A DNA stretch of 64,000 nucleotides. It comes from Cellvibrionaceae bacterium (lineage in GTDB: Bacteria; Pseudomonadota; Gammaproteobacteria; Pseudomonadales; Cellvibrionaceae). This document shows, one piece after another, positions 33,679-42,999 of this stretch. The translations under genes were made by a program, and so were the position numbers. The stretch lies in assembly GCA_021151695.1 (NCBI GenBank), contig JAGKWU010000009.1, forward strand, positions 62,001 to 126,000, read 5' to 3'. Numbering within the stretch: the first letter of the stretch is position 1; the number at the start of each line of letters is the position of its first letter. The notes beneath the pieces were generated by a model, which saw only the letters and a program-made list of their open reading frames with translations, was not told where the DNA came from and did no database searches.

Positions 33679-35973
33679 ATGGCTGACTCACCTTTTCATT
33701 TATTCGGCATACGCCATCACGGCCCGGGTTGTGCGCGCTCACTGGTGAGTGCATTGGAAAACCTGCAGCCGGATTGTTTATTAATCGAAGGCCCACCCGA
33801 AGCTGAAAGCCTTTTGCCCTTTTTAAGCAACGAGCAGTTGGTACCGCCAGTTGCGCTGCTGGTATTCAACCCGGATGAAGCCAGGCAAGCGGCCTTTTAT
33901 CCCTTTGCAGAATTTTCACCCGAGTGGCAAGCCTTGCAATTTGCAGCAAAGCAAAATTTGCCTGTCCGCTTTATGGATTTGGCGGCAAGCCACAGCTTTG
34001 CCTTAAAAGCGGAGTTTGAAAAATCGCAGGAGCAAACTATTGCCGACGCAATTGAAAACGATCTTGCCGAGAGCGAATTTTTTATTGAGGAAGCTGGTTT
34101 GCTGGACACCAGCGATCCGCTCGATTGGTTGGGCCGCGCCGCGGGATACGACAGCGGTGAATCCTGGTGGAACCATATGGTGGAAGAACGCATCGCCCAG
34201 GGCCAACACCTGGAATTATTTTCTGCGATTAGCGAAGCCATGGTAACAGTGCGCGCTGAAGCACCCACGCGCAACGCGTCTGAATTTGAACAAAAGCGCG
34301 AGCAGCTGCGCGAAGCAAGTATGCGCAAGACAATGCGGCAAGCGCAAAAGGATGGGTATCAACGAATCGCTGTTATTTGTGGCGCCTGGCATTTGCCCGC
34401 GCTGGAAAATTTTCCCAGCGCCAAAGCGGATAACGATTTATTAAAGGCGCTGCCAAAATGCAAAACCAATGCAACCTGGGTGCCTTGGTCCTTTAAACAT
34501 TTGAGTTACCGCAGCGGCTACGGCGCGGGCGTAATATCGCCTGAATGGTATCAACACATTTGGCAAACCAGCGATACCAAAGCGCGCGCTATTCATTGGC
34601 TCACTCGCGCTGCACATCTGCTGCGCGCGGAAGATATTGATTGCTCATCCGCACATATTATTGAAGCCATGCGCCTGGCCGAATCACTTGCCGCTTTGCG
34701 CGAACGTCCACAACCGGGTTTGGATGAATTGCTCGAAGGCTTGCGCACTACGGTATGCATGGGCCATGAAGCACCTATTCGATTTATTGAGCAACATTTA
34801 ATTATCGGCAATCGCCTTGGCGCAATTCCATCCGAGGTGCCAAGTATTCCCTTGCAGCGCGATCTGGAGCAGCAGCAGAAATCCCTGCGTTTAAAGCCTG
34901 ATGCCACGCAAAAAATTCTCGATCTGGATTTGCGCCAGGAAAATGATCTTGCACGCAGCCATCTATTACATCGTTTACTTTTACTCGGCATTAGCTGGGG
35001 GTCGTTGAATAAAACCGGTCGCAGCAGTAAAGGCAGTTTTCACGAAATCTGGACGCTGCAATGGGAGCCACAATTTTCACTGGATATTATTCAAGCCAGC
35101 CGCTGGGGCAATAGCGTTGCAAATGCTGCTATCGCAAAGGTGATTGAGCAGGCGCAGCGAAGCCAATCCATTGCGGATATTTCGCAATTATTAAATTCTG
35201 TACTACTTGCCGATTTGCCCTTAGCCATCAATCAAGTTAGCAAGGCGCTGGAAGATCTTGCTGCAACTTCCAGCGATGTAACCCAACTGCTCGCTGCGAT
35301 TCCACCGCTAGTGCAAATCGCCCGCTATGGCAATGTGCGCAATACAGATGTGCAATTGGTTGAACATATTTTGCGATCATTGATACCGCGCACCGCAATT
35401 GCCCTGCCCTATGCTTGCCAATCGCTGGATGATGAAGCTGCCAAAAAAATGGCCGCTGGCATTATCCAATGCCAACAAGCCGTGCGTTTACTTGCACAGG
35501 AAGAATTGCTGGATGAATGGCAAGATGCCTTACGGCAATTAACACTGCTGGGAAAATTTCACGGCTTGATTTCCGGTTTGGCCACACGCTTGCTGTTTGA
35601 TACCCAATGTGAAACTGGCGATAAAATTTCATTGCTTATGAGCCAGGCTTTATCTATCGGCGTAGCGCCGCAAACAGCCGCCACTTGGCTTGAAGGCTTT
35701 TTAAATAACAGCGGCATGATATTGCTGCACGATGAAGCGCTGTGGCAATTGGTTAACCAATGGTTGCTCGCACTCAACGACGATTATTTTTTGCAAATAC
35801 TGCCGCTGCTGCGCCGCACTTTTTCAACATTTACGGCGCCGGAACGGCGGCAATTGGGCGAGCGCGCCGGCCAATCAAAAACAGCTGCCGTTGCGCAGGT
35901 AATTGATTTGGACCACGCGCGCGCCGAGTTAACACTACCGCTGATTCGTCAACTATTGGGATTGCCATCATGA
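33679..35973 (+). CDS. DUF5682 family protein (EreA/TraB-like putative enzyme)
   Basis: A 764-residue soluble protein. The N-terminal part has FGIRHHGPGCARSL (His13-His14), LLIEGPPEAESLLPF (Glu37) and later IAVICGAWHLPAL (His238). This order of His, Glu and GxWH recalls the ChaN/EreA/TraB-TIKI superfamily, whose members are metalloproteases or esterases or are poorly understood, so a catalytic role is plausible. The C-terminal 450 residues are helical and unassigned. The gene is joined to the VWA gene by an ATGA overlap. The domain name is from memory; the superfamily link is my reading of the motifs and would need a profile comparison. Confidence 0.8.
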   Translation: MADSPFHLFGIRHHGPGCARSLVSALENLQPDCLLIEGPPEAESLLPFLSNEQLVPPVALLVFNPDEARQAAFYPFAEFSPEWQALQFAAKQNLPVRFMDLAASHSFALKAEFEKSQEQTIADAIENDLAESEFFIEEAGLLDTSDPLDWLGRAAGYDSGESWWNHMVEERIAQGQHLELFSAISEAMVTVRAEAPTRNASEFEQKREQLREASMRKTMRQAQKDGYQRIAVICGAWHLPALENFPSAKADNDLLKALPKCKTNATWVPWSFKHLSYRSGYGAGVISPEWYQHIWQTSDTKARAIHWLTRAAHLLRAEDIDCSSAHIIEAMRLAESLAALRERPQPGLDELLEGLRTTVCMGHEAPIRFIEQHLIIGNRLGAIPSEVPSIPLQRDLEQQQKSLRLKPDATQKILDLDLRQENDLARSHLLHRLLLLGISWGSLNKTGRSSKGSFHEIWTLQWEPQFSLDIIQASRWGNSVANAAIAKVIEQAQRSQSIADISQLLNSVLLADLPLAINQVSKALEDLAATSSDVTQLLAAIPPLVQIARYGNVRNTDVQLVEHILRSLIPRTAIALPYACQSLDDEAAKKMAAGIIQCQQAVRLLAQEELLDEWQDALRQLTLLGKFHGLISGLATRLLFDTQCETGDKISLLMSQALSIGVAPQTAATWLEGFLNNSGMILLHDEALWQLVNQWLLALNDDYFLQILPLLRRTFSTFTAPERRQLGERAGQSKTAAVAQVIDLDHARAELTLPLIRQLLGLPS

Positions 35974-37124
35974 CCAACCTTCAACAAAGTCGTTGGCGAT
36001 TGGTGTTGGGTGAAGCAGCAGATGATTCTGGCCGCACTACACCACTGAACGCGGAAGAGGCCAAGATCGATGCGGCGCTGGCAGCACTATACGATCTTGA
36101 TTCACCGCAACATTTGCGCGGCGGCACAGGATCTTCATCGCCAAAGGTCGCGCGCTGGCTGGGCGATATTCGCCAGTATTTTCCCGCGAGCGTTATTCAG
36201 GTAATGCAGCGCGATGCGCTGGAGCGGTTGAATTTACACAGCATGTTGCTGGAAAAGGAAATGCTCGAATCCGTACAACCGGACGTTCACCTGGTAGCAA
36301 CACTCTTGTCATTACGCGGCGTTATCCCCGCCAAGACAAAGGAGACTGCGCAGCTGGTAGTGCGCAAAGTGGTTGATGCCTTGATGAAAAAACTGGAAGA
36401 GCCTATGCGCTCGGCAGTTGTGGGTGCACTCAACCGCGCACAAATCAATCGTCGCCCGCGCCACGCGGAAATTAATTGGCAGCGCACTATCAAAGCCAAT
36501 TTGCGCCATTGGCAAAACGACTATAAAAGTATTATTCCCGAGCAGTTGATTGGCTACGGTCGTAAAAGCCAGCGCAGTCAACGCGATATTATTTTATGCA
36601 TCGACCAAAGCGGCTCCATGGCGGCCTCGGTGGTTTACTCCAGTATCTTTGGTGCGGTGATGGCATCGCTGCCAGCGGTAAAAACTCACTTGGTGGTGTT
36701 TGATACGGCGGTGGTGGATATGACCGAGCAGCTGGATGATCCCGTGGATTTATTGTTTGACGTTCAGCTCGGAGGAGGAACCGACATTAATCGCGCCGTT
36801 GGTTATTGCCAGAGTTTGATTCGCGAACCGCGCAATACAATTCTGATTTTTATTTCAGATTTGTACGAAGGCGGTGTCGAGAAAAATTTATTGCAGCGCG
36901 CCCATGAGTTGGTGGAGTCGGGTGTGCAATTTATTACGCTCCTGGCACTGAGTGATGAAGGTGCACCTTCCTACGATGCACAGCTCGCGGCGCAATTGGC
37001 AGCCTTGGGTGTACCTTCGTTCGCCTGCTCGCCAGATCAATTTCCCGCCATGATGGCCTCGGCAATCAAACGTGAGGATATCAACAGTTGGGCTGCAAAC
37101 AATCAGATTAAAACGGCGCGTTAA
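35970..37124 (+). CDS. VWA-domain protein with intact MIDAS (last gene of operon)
   Basis: A 384-residue cytoplasmic protein. The C-terminal VWA domain (about 205-370) has the complete metal-ion-dependent adhesion site: D212-Q-S214-G-S216 (DQSGSM), T271 in GGGTDINRA, and D297 in ISDLYEGG. The N-terminal 200 residues are conserved but unassigned (helical, containing HLRGGTGSSSPKVARWLGDI). VWA proteins of this kind are the usual partners of MoxR ATPases; the pair loads metal cofactors or dismantles complexes in known examples. It is separated by about 340 bp from the amylase, whose operators follow immediately. Confidence 0.92.
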   Translation: MTNLQQSRWRLVLGEAADDSGRTTPLNAEEAKIDAALAALYDLDSPQHLRGGTGSSSPKVARWLGDIRQYFPASVIQVMQRDALERLNLHSMLLEKEMLESVQPDVHLVATLLSLRGVIPAKTKETAQLVVRKVVDALMKKLEEPMRSAVVGALNRAQINRRPRHAEINWQRTIKANLRHWQNDYKSIIPEQLIGYGRKSQRSQRDIILCIDQSGSMAASVVYSSIFGAVMASLPAVKTHLVVFDTAVVDMTEQLDDPVDLLFDVQLGGGTDINRAVGYCQSLIREPRNTILIFISDLYEGGVEKNLLQRAHELVESGVQFITLLALSDEGAPSYDAQLAAQLAALGVPSFACSPDQFPAMMASAIKREDINSWAANNQIKTAR

Positions 37125-37163
37125 CTCTGCCAGGTATTGTTTCGATTTTTCCTGCCAAATAAC

Positions 37164-37196
37164 TGCATACGTATTCATTCATTGCATACGTATGCG
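37164..37196 (+). promoter_or_regulatory. Pair of LacI-type operator-like palindromes upstream of the amylase
   Basis: TGCATACGTATTCA (37164-37177) and TGCATACGTATGCG (37183-37196) share the core TGCATACGTAT, with 19 bp between equivalent positions (about two helical turns). The second contains a perfect 12-bp dyad GCATACGTATGC. A central CG and TG/CA ends are typical of LacI-family regulators. They lie 270-300 bp before the amylase start. No regulator gene lies in the window. The rest of the gap 37125-37463 shows no further gene. Confidence 0.6.
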
Positions 37197-37463
37197 CTCA
37201 ATTGCCAGACAATTTGCTATGGCAGTAATGTTAGTTGCTTGCCGTAGTGTCGCTTGGTCGACTGGCAGTTTTTAATAAAAATAATCTTTGGCTTTCTCTT
37301 GGCGACCCGTCGCCGCATGTAATTTTTTGCTCCATCACTGACAGATTTCAATCAAGAAAACACCACCCAAAAATCCAGTATTTTTTTGGGACGGCGTCGT
37401 TTTACCCGGGATTTTTATCTGTAAACAGGATAACTCAACCAAACACATAATAATGAGGTCATC

Positions 37464-40013
37464 ATGAAATCATCCGTTCTCATAATACTGACGGCGGGGG
37501 CGTTCTTGAGTAGCGTCGCCAACGCTGATTGGTATTTTCGCGGTACACCGAATAGTTGGGGCTCCACAGCCATGACGACTGTGAGCTCCACGCAAATGAC
37601 AACTTGCCAGAGCTTTACCAGTGGCGATGCCAGCGGCGGCCCGCGTTTTAAAATAGACAAGTTGGGCACCTGGAGCGAAAGCTATCCTAGCAGTGACTAC
37701 GGCGTAACAGCCAACACATCCTATAAAATCGATTTTAATATCAGCACCAAAGCGATTACCGTTACGGCGGTAACCAGTTGTACAGCCAGCACCAGCACCT
37801 CAACCAGTACATCGACCAGCAGTTCTACCAGTAGCGCGGCCAGTAGTACCGACAACTGGTATTTCCGCGGCACGCCCAATAGTTGGGGTTCAACCGCCAT
37901 GACATTGCAGAGCGGACTTTATTGCTCGCAACAAAGTTTTGGCGCGGCCAGCACTAATCCGCGTTTCAAGATTGATCACTATGCAAATTGGTCGGAGAGC
38001 TATCCTGCAAGTGATTACACAGTAACGGCAAATACCACCTACAAGATTTGCTTCAACGCCAGTACCAAAGCAATCACGCTCACCACTGTTGCATCAACCT
38101 CCACCAGCAGTGCGATTACCAGTACCAGCAGCTCAGTAGCTTCTACCTCTTCAGTAGCAACCAGCACAAGCAGTGCTGCTACCTCCACCAGTTCAGCGGC
38201 TACCACCAGCTCCACTGGCAGCAGCCTGGCGGCTTTGGGTGATTTCCGTAAAGAGACCATCTACTTCCTGCTGACCGCGCGCTTCTACGACGGCGATTCC
38301 AGCAACAACTACTACAACCGTGACCGCTATAAAGCGGGCGATCCACACTGGCGCGGCGACTTTAAAGGCCTGATCTCCAAACTGGATTACATCAAGGACC
38401 TGGGCTTCACCGCCATCTGGGTGACACCACCCGTGGAAAACCGCTCTGGCCTCGACTACCACGGCTATCACGCCTACGACTACTACAAAGTCGACCCGCG
38501 TCTGGAATCCGCAGACGCTACTTACAAGAATTTTATCGACGCCGCCCACGCCAAGGGCCTCAAGGTGATCCAGGACGTGGTAATCAACCACACCAGCCAA
38601 TACGGCTTGCGCGGCCAGGTATGGATCAACCATCTGCCTATCAAGTACTACGTACCTACCGGCAGTACCCAGGGCAATATCGTCAACGGACCTTATATTG
38701 GCAACCTGGGCGATTATAAGAGCACATTCCGCGACGATAACGACAATCCAGTAGCGCCCCAGTGGTTTAAGGATCGCAATACCAGCGATGCGGCAGGTAC
38801 TGTGCCCCTGGTTGATCCCAACACAGGCACTTCCGTTCCCCTGGCTGGCTACAACCCCAACCGCTTCTTCGGTATAGATGCCAATACCCTTGATCCTAAC
38901 TGGTACCACCAGGCTGGATTTATGTCCGGTGGCGACTGGGAAAGCCAGATCCCGCTGCAATCCAAGCATATGGCGGGCGACTGTATTGACCTGGCGACCG
39001 AGCGCCAAAACGTGAAGGATTACATCAACGGCGCTATGCACAAGTACCTGGATATGGGAATAGACGCCATTCGCCTGGACACAGTTAAACACGTGGAGCG
39101 CAATGAGTTGCTGACCTACGTAAACGACTGGAAGGCCTACAGACCTGGTCTGTTCGTGTTCGGTGAAAACCTGGTGAAAGGCACTGGCTTTGGTTCTGAA
39201 ATCGCCAGCGACAACGCCAGTGCGGTTATCCGCCCCTGGTGGTACACGCGCCTCACCAGCAACCCCGCCAGCCCTACCGCCGGTGGCGATTCAGGCTTCT
39301 CAGTACTGGATTTCTCCGTCTTCTCCACCTTCCGCGACAACGTAACCAAGGGTCACTTTGGCGGCATTGGCGGTGTACTGGCAATGGACTGGGTATATGG
39401 TGACGCCACCAAACTGGTGACCTTCTTCCAGAACCACGACGTGGGCCCGGACAATGACTTCAAATACCGCTTTGGCGGAGACCCGGCTTTCGCCGCCATG
39501 ACCTACAACCTGCTCTGGACCAACCGCGGTATCCCCACCCTTTACTACGGTGAAGAAGTGGAGTTCCAAGGCGGCCTGCCGGAGGATATTTCCGGCAATA
39601 GCGACACGCTTGACCAGACTGGCCGCGCCTACTACGGTCCAACCCTGGATAATGCCGCGACGCCAAACCATGTGCTCTACCAGCACATCAAGCGTCTGAA
39701 CCAAATCCGCGCCGCTGTTCCCGCACTTCAAAAGGCGCCTACCACCCAAGTAAACGAGTGGGGTGCGGGCATTAGCTATGTGCGTGATCTGTCGGCTGAG
39801 GGCAGCTATGCAGTAGTGGGTCTGGCGAGCGGTAGCACCCAGTCCATCAGCGTGAGTGGTGTGAAAAACGGTACTTACAAGGACGCGGTAACTGGCAACA
39901 GCATCACCGTGAGCAACGGCACCCTGAGCTTCAGTGTGGCCAGCTACTCAGCCGGTATCTATGTTCTTAACGGGCCGGGGAAAATTGGTACCACAGGTAC
40001 TTACCTGCGTTAA
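37464..40013 (+). CDS. Secreted alpha-amylase (GH13) with two N-terminal starch-binding-like modules
   Basis: An 849-residue extracellular glycoside hydrolase acting on alpha-1,4-glucans. The signal peptide ends after SSVANA (residue 21). Two copies of an 80-residue module (about 22-105 and 127-206) share WYFRGTPNSWGSTAMT and FKID-WSESYP-SDY; both are probably carbohydrate-binding. Ser/Thr-only linkers follow each. The GH13 domain (from about 250) has region I VIQDVVINHTSQYG, region II GIDAIRLDTVKHV (nucleophile Asp539), region III VFGENLVKG (acid/base Glu568) and region IV TFFQNHDVGP (Asp659). The C-terminal 100 residues form the beta domain. An ATG with GAGG eight bases upstream is the start. 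Confidence 0.95.
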   Translation: MKSSVLIILTAGAFLSSVANADWYFRGTPNSWGSTAMTTVSSTQMTTCQSFTSGDASGGPRFKIDKLGTWSESYPSSDYGVTANTSYKIDFNISTKAITVTAVTSCTASTSTSTSTSTSSSTSSAASSTDNWYFRGTPNSWGSTAMTLQSGLYCSQQSFGAASTNPRFKIDHYANWSESYPASDYTVTANTTYKICFNASTKAITLTTVASTSTSSAITSTSSSVASTSSVATSTSSAATSTSSAATTSSTGSSLAALGDFRKETIYFLLTARFYDGDSSNNYYNRDRYKAGDPHWRGDFKGLISKLDYIKDLGFTAIWVTPPVENRSGLDYHGYHAYDYYKVDPRLESADATYKNFIDAAHAKGLKVIQDVVINHTSQYGLRGQVWINHLPIKYYVPTGSTQGNIVNGPYIGNLGDYKSTFRDDNDNPVAPQWFKDRNTSDAAGTVPLVDPNTGTSVPLAGYNPNRFFGIDANTLDPNWYHQAGFMSGGDWESQIPLQSKHMAGDCIDLATERQNVKDYINGAMHKYLDMGIDAIRLDTVKHVERNELLTYVNDWKAYRPGLFVFGENLVKGTGFGSEIASDNASAVIRPWWYTRLTSNPASPTAGGDSGFSVLDFSVFSTFRDNVTKGHFGGIGGVLAMDWVYGDATKLVTFFQNHDVGPDNDFKYRFGGDPAFAAMTYNLLWTNRGIPTLYYGEEVEFQGGLPEDISGNSDTLDQTGRAYYGPTLDNAATPNHVLYQHIKRLNQIRAAVPALQKAPTTQVNEWGAGISYVRDLSAEGSYAVVGLASGSTQSISVSGVKNGTYKDAVTGNSITVSNGTLSFSVASYSAGIYVLNGPGKIGTTGTYLR

Positions 40014-40019
40014 TTTTTC

Positions 40020-40039
40020 AAGGGGAGCTTGCTCCCCTT
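40020..40039 (+). terminator. Hairpin directly after the amylase gene
   Basis: AAGGGGAGC (40020-40028) and GCTCCCCTT (40031-40039) pair perfectly. No T-run follows, so it may protect the 3' end rather than terminate; the stronger terminator is 70 bp further on. Confidence 0.5.
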
Positions 40040-40090
40040 CGCCCGGATTTGCCAAAGGTTTGCTACCGGGCTTTACCAATCGCAGGCAAC

Positions 40091-40117
40091 AAAAAAGGGG
40101 CTGTTAGCCCCTTTTTT
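40091..40117 (+). terminator. Rho-independent terminator downstream of the amylase gene
   Basis: AAAAAAGGGGCT (40091-40102) and AGCCCCTTTTTT (40106-40117) form a perfect stem with loop GTT, followed by another T. It also lies 30 bp after the small minus-strand gene and could serve both convergent genes. Confidence 0.92.
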
Positions 40118-40147
40118 TGTAACCGACTTCCAGGTTAATGGTCTGGG

Positions 40148-40306
40148 TTACTCCGCCTGTACGGTTCTGCGATCACCTTTGCGACGATCTTCGTGTATAC
40201 CCTCAGGCATGGTTGCTTGTTGCTTGCGCCTGTCCGAACCTTCACGCTCCTCAAGAGCATCCTCCAGCTGGCTCAGAACTAATGGCTTGAATAGCTTATC
40301 CGTCAT
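40148..40306 (-). CDS. Small hypothetical protein (52 residues) next to gyrB
   Basis: The frame runs from an ATG at 40306 to TAA at 40148-40150. The translation starts MTDKLFKPLVLSQLED and ends EDRRKGDRRTVQAE; it is highly charged, with an Arg-rich tail, and has no membrane segment or signal peptide. AGGGGA lies at a normal distance before the ATG, which is the main support. It is on the gyrB strand, beyond gyrB's terminator, so it needs its own promoter; a TATACT on the minus strand about 90 bp upstream may be its -10. RRKGDRR-type stretches occur in nucleic-acid-binding and PilZ-like proteins, but no family is recognised. Confidence 0.6.
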   Translation of the reverse strand: MTDKLFKPLVLSQLEDALEEREGSDRRKQQATMPEGIHEDRRKGDRRTVQAE

Positions 40307-40456
40307 TACAATCCCCTAAATTCACTGCTATTACTCGTTTTGGGTCGCATCTGGAGAGGCTTTTTATCTCTGCCAGAGAAATACCCTCACCGAGTATAGA
40401 CCACGCCCAAACCTTTATTGGAAATTTTAACTGGTTTTTTATTCGTTTTGTGCATA

Positions 40457-40489
40457 AAAAAGCCAATCCGGTTAGGGGATTGGCTTTTT
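40457..40489 (-). terminator. Rho-independent terminator of the dnaA-dnaN-recF-gyrB operon
   Basis: AAAAAGCCAATCC (40457-40469) and GGATTGGCTTTTT (40477-40489) form a perfect 13-bp stem with a seven-base loop. On the minus strand it lies 38 bases after the gyrB stop. Confidence 0.93.
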
Positions 40490-40527
40490 CGCGTAAATAA
40501 ACCTATTTTTATATATAAATCAATAGG

Positions 40528-42948
40528 TTACACATCAAGATTGGCAACGGCCAAGGCGTTGGTTTCGATGAAATCACGACGGGGCTCTACAGCATCGCCC
40601 ATGAGGCAGGTGAATATCTGGTCGGCTTCAATAGCGTCCTGGATGGTCACGCGCAACATGCGGCGGGTTTCCGGATTCATGGTGGTTTCCCACAATTGCT
40701 CCGGGTTCATCTCACCCAGACCTTTATAGCGCTGGATGTTGTAACCTTTGCGCGATTCTTTCATCAACCATTCCAGGCCTTCAGCAAAGCTTGTAACCGG
40801 TTGCTTTTTCTCACCCCGTTGAATAAAGGCACCTTCCTCAATCAGGTTCTCCAGGATTTCACCGAGCGCCACTATGGATGCATATTCACCCGAACCAAAG
40901 AAATCCTGGTTAAAGGCATAGTGGTGCGACAATCCATGGGCAATGATTTCCACTTGCGGCAGGAACAGGTGACGCTCGCTGTCTTCGCGCACGGTGATTT
41001 GGTACTTCTGGCTGCCCGCACGGCTATCCAGTGCAAAGCGCGCCAGCATTTGGTCGCACCATTGCTGGATGTGGCCTTGATCGGTTAAATGCTCAGTGCG
41101 CAGGGCCGGCATATAGATCATTTTTTCCAATACATCAGCGGGATAGAGGCGAGACAGACGTTCAATATTTGCCATCACCTTACGATACTGGTGAACGATT
41201 TTCTCAAGCGCCTCGCCTGTAATGGCCGGCGCATCAGCGTTGACGAACAAGCTGGTACCGTCCAGCGCCGCCTGGGTCAGGAACTCGGTCATGGCCGATT
41301 CGTCTTTCAGGTACTGTTCCTGTTTGCCTTTGCTGATCTTGTACAGCGGCGGCTGGGCGATATACACATGACCGCGCTCAATCAGCTCGCGCATTTGGCG
41401 GAAGAAGAAAGTCAGCAACAGAGTGCGAATGTGGGAACCGTCCACGTCGGCGTCCGTCATGATGATGATGCTGTGGTAACGCAGTTTTTCGGGGTTGTAA
41501 TCGTCTTTACCGATACCGCAACCCAGTGCAGTAATGAGCGTACCCACTTCAGCACTGGACAACATCTTGTCAAAACGGGCTTTTTCTACGTTCAGGATCT
41601 TACCTTTCAGCGGCAGAATAGCCTGGGTTTTACGCGCGCGACCCTGCTTGGCAGAACCACCCGCCGAATCACCCTCCACCAGGTAAACTTCTGATAAAGC
41701 AGGATCTTTTTCCTGGCAGTCAGCCAATTTGCCGGGTAGGCCAGCGATATCCAAGGCACCTTTGCGGCGAGTCATCTCGCGTGCTTTACGGGCAGCTTCA
41801 CGGGCGCGGGCAGCGTCAATCATCTTACCTACGATGGATTTGGCTTCGCCGGGATTTTCCAACAGGTAATTGCCAAAGTGCTCAGCCATCTCCTGTTCCA
41901 CCGCGGTTTTCACCTCGGAGGACACCAGTTTGTCTTTGGTTTGTGAGGAGAACTTTGGATCAGGTACTTTTACCGAAATAATGGCAGTCAGGCCTTCACG
42001 GGCGTCGTCGCCCGTGGTGGCAACTTTAGCCGCTTTGCCCAAGCCTTCTTTATCGATATAGGTATTCAAACCGCGAGTCAGCGCTGCACGGAAGCCCGCC
42101 AAGTGGGTACCACCATCGCGCTGGGGAATATTATTGGTATAGCAGAACAGGTTTTCCTGGAAGGAATCGTTCCACTGCAGGGCCACTTCCACGCCTATGC
42201 CGTCTTCGCGAGCCAGGGAAACAAAGTGCACCATCTTGTTGATGGTGGTTTTATTCTTGTTCAAGTGGTCAACGAAAGCGCGCAAGCCGCCTTCATACTG
42301 GAACACTTCTTCCTTAGCTGTACGCTCATCCTTAAGGACAATACGCACACCTGAGTTCAGGAATGACAGTTCACGCAGGCGTTTAGCCAGAATTTCGTAG
42401 TGGAATTCTATGTTGGTAAAGGTTTCCGCCGAAGGTTTGAAGTGAATTTCAGTACCAGAAGTAGCCGAGTCACCCACGACTTTCAGAGGCTCATCGGGAA
42501 CGCCGTGGCGATAGATTTGCTCGTGAATCTTGCCGGCGCGACGAATGGTGAGCTTCAGCTGCTCAGACAAGGCATTCACTACCGACACACCCACACCGTG
42601 CAAACCGCCGGAAACCTTGTAGGTGTTATCGTCAAATTTACCGCCGGCGTGGAGCACGGTCATAATAACTTCTGCTGCTGAGACGCCCTCTTCGTGCATA
42701 TCAGTAGGAATACCACGGCCGTTATCTGCCACGGAGACAGTTTCGTCCGGGTGAATAACGACTTTGATTTCACTGCAGTGGCCAGCCAAAGCTTCGTCGA
42801 TAGAGTTATCGACAATCTCAAACACCATGTGATGCAGGCCAGAACCGTCATCGGTGTCACCAATGTACATCCCTGGGCGCTTACGCACCGCATCCAGGCC
42901 TTTGAGGACCTTAATACTGGACGAGTCGTAAGTGTTTTCTTCTGACAT
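40528..42948 (-). CDS. gyrB: DNA gyrase subunit B
   Basis: The 806-residue subunit supplies ATP hydrolysis for negative supercoiling with GyrA. The GHKL ATPase domain includes VLKGLDAVRKRPGMYIGDT, EIVDNSIDEALAG, VADNGRGIP and GGLHGVGVSVVNAL. The TOPRIM domain has YLVEGDSAGGSAKQGR and MTDADVDGSHIRTLLLTFF, whose acidic residues hold Mg2+. The C-terminus QRYKGLGEMNPEQLWETTM is diagnostic. The length matches the Pseudomonas/E. coli form, including the gammaproteobacterial insert of about 170 residues. It is the last gene of the dnaA-dnaN-recF-gyrB operon, 51 bp after recF, and is followed by a strong terminator. Confidence 0.98.
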   Translation of the reverse strand: MSEENTYDSSSIKVLKGLDAVRKRPGMYIGDTDDGSGLHHMVFEIVDNSIDEALAGHCSEIKVVIHPDETVSVADNGRGIPTDMHEEGVSAAEVIMTVLHAGGKFDDNTYKVSGGLHGVGVSVVNALSEQLKLTIRRAGKIHEQIYRHGVPDEPLKVVGDSATSGTEIHFKPSAETFTNIEFHYEILAKRLRELSFLNSGVRIVLKDERTAKEEVFQYEGGLRAFVDHLNKNKTTINKMVHFVSLAREDGIGVEVALQWNDSFQENLFCYTNNIPQRDGGTHLAGFRAALTRGLNTYIDKEGLGKAAKVATTGDDAREGLTAIISVKVPDPKFSSQTKDKLVSSEVKTAVEQEMAEHFGNYLLENPGEAKSIVGKMIDAARAREAARKAREMTRRKGALDIAGLPGKLADCQEKDPALSEVYLVEGDSAGGSAKQGRARKTQAILPLKGKILNVEKARFDKMLSSAEVGTLITALGCGIGKDDYNPEKLRYHSIIIMTDADVDGSHIRTLLLTFFFRQMRELIERGHVYIAQPPLYKISKGKQEQYLKDESAMTEFLTQAALDGTSLFVNADAPAITGEALEKIVHQYRKVMANIERLSRLYPADVLEKMIYMPALRTEHLTDQGHIQQWCDQMLARFALDSRAGSQKYQITVREDSERHLFLPQVEIIAHGLSHHYAFNQDFFGSGEYASIVALGEILENLIEEGAFIQRGEKKQPVTSFAEGLEWLMKESRKGYNIQRYKGLGEMNPEQLWETTMNPETRRMLRVTIQDAIEADQIFTCLMGDAVEPRRDFIETNALAVANLDV

Positions 42949-42999
42949 AGCTACATCTCCGGACTAGTGTTTGCGCTATATATTGGGTTGTAAACAGAC

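Noticed and set aside
37790..38225. Repetitive Ser/Thr codon tracts in the amylase gene, looking at first like a direct-repeat array
   Set aside because: The repeats are codons for the linkers (AGT, ACC, AGC) with variable periods and stay in frame; there are no spacers, so this is not a CRISPR array.
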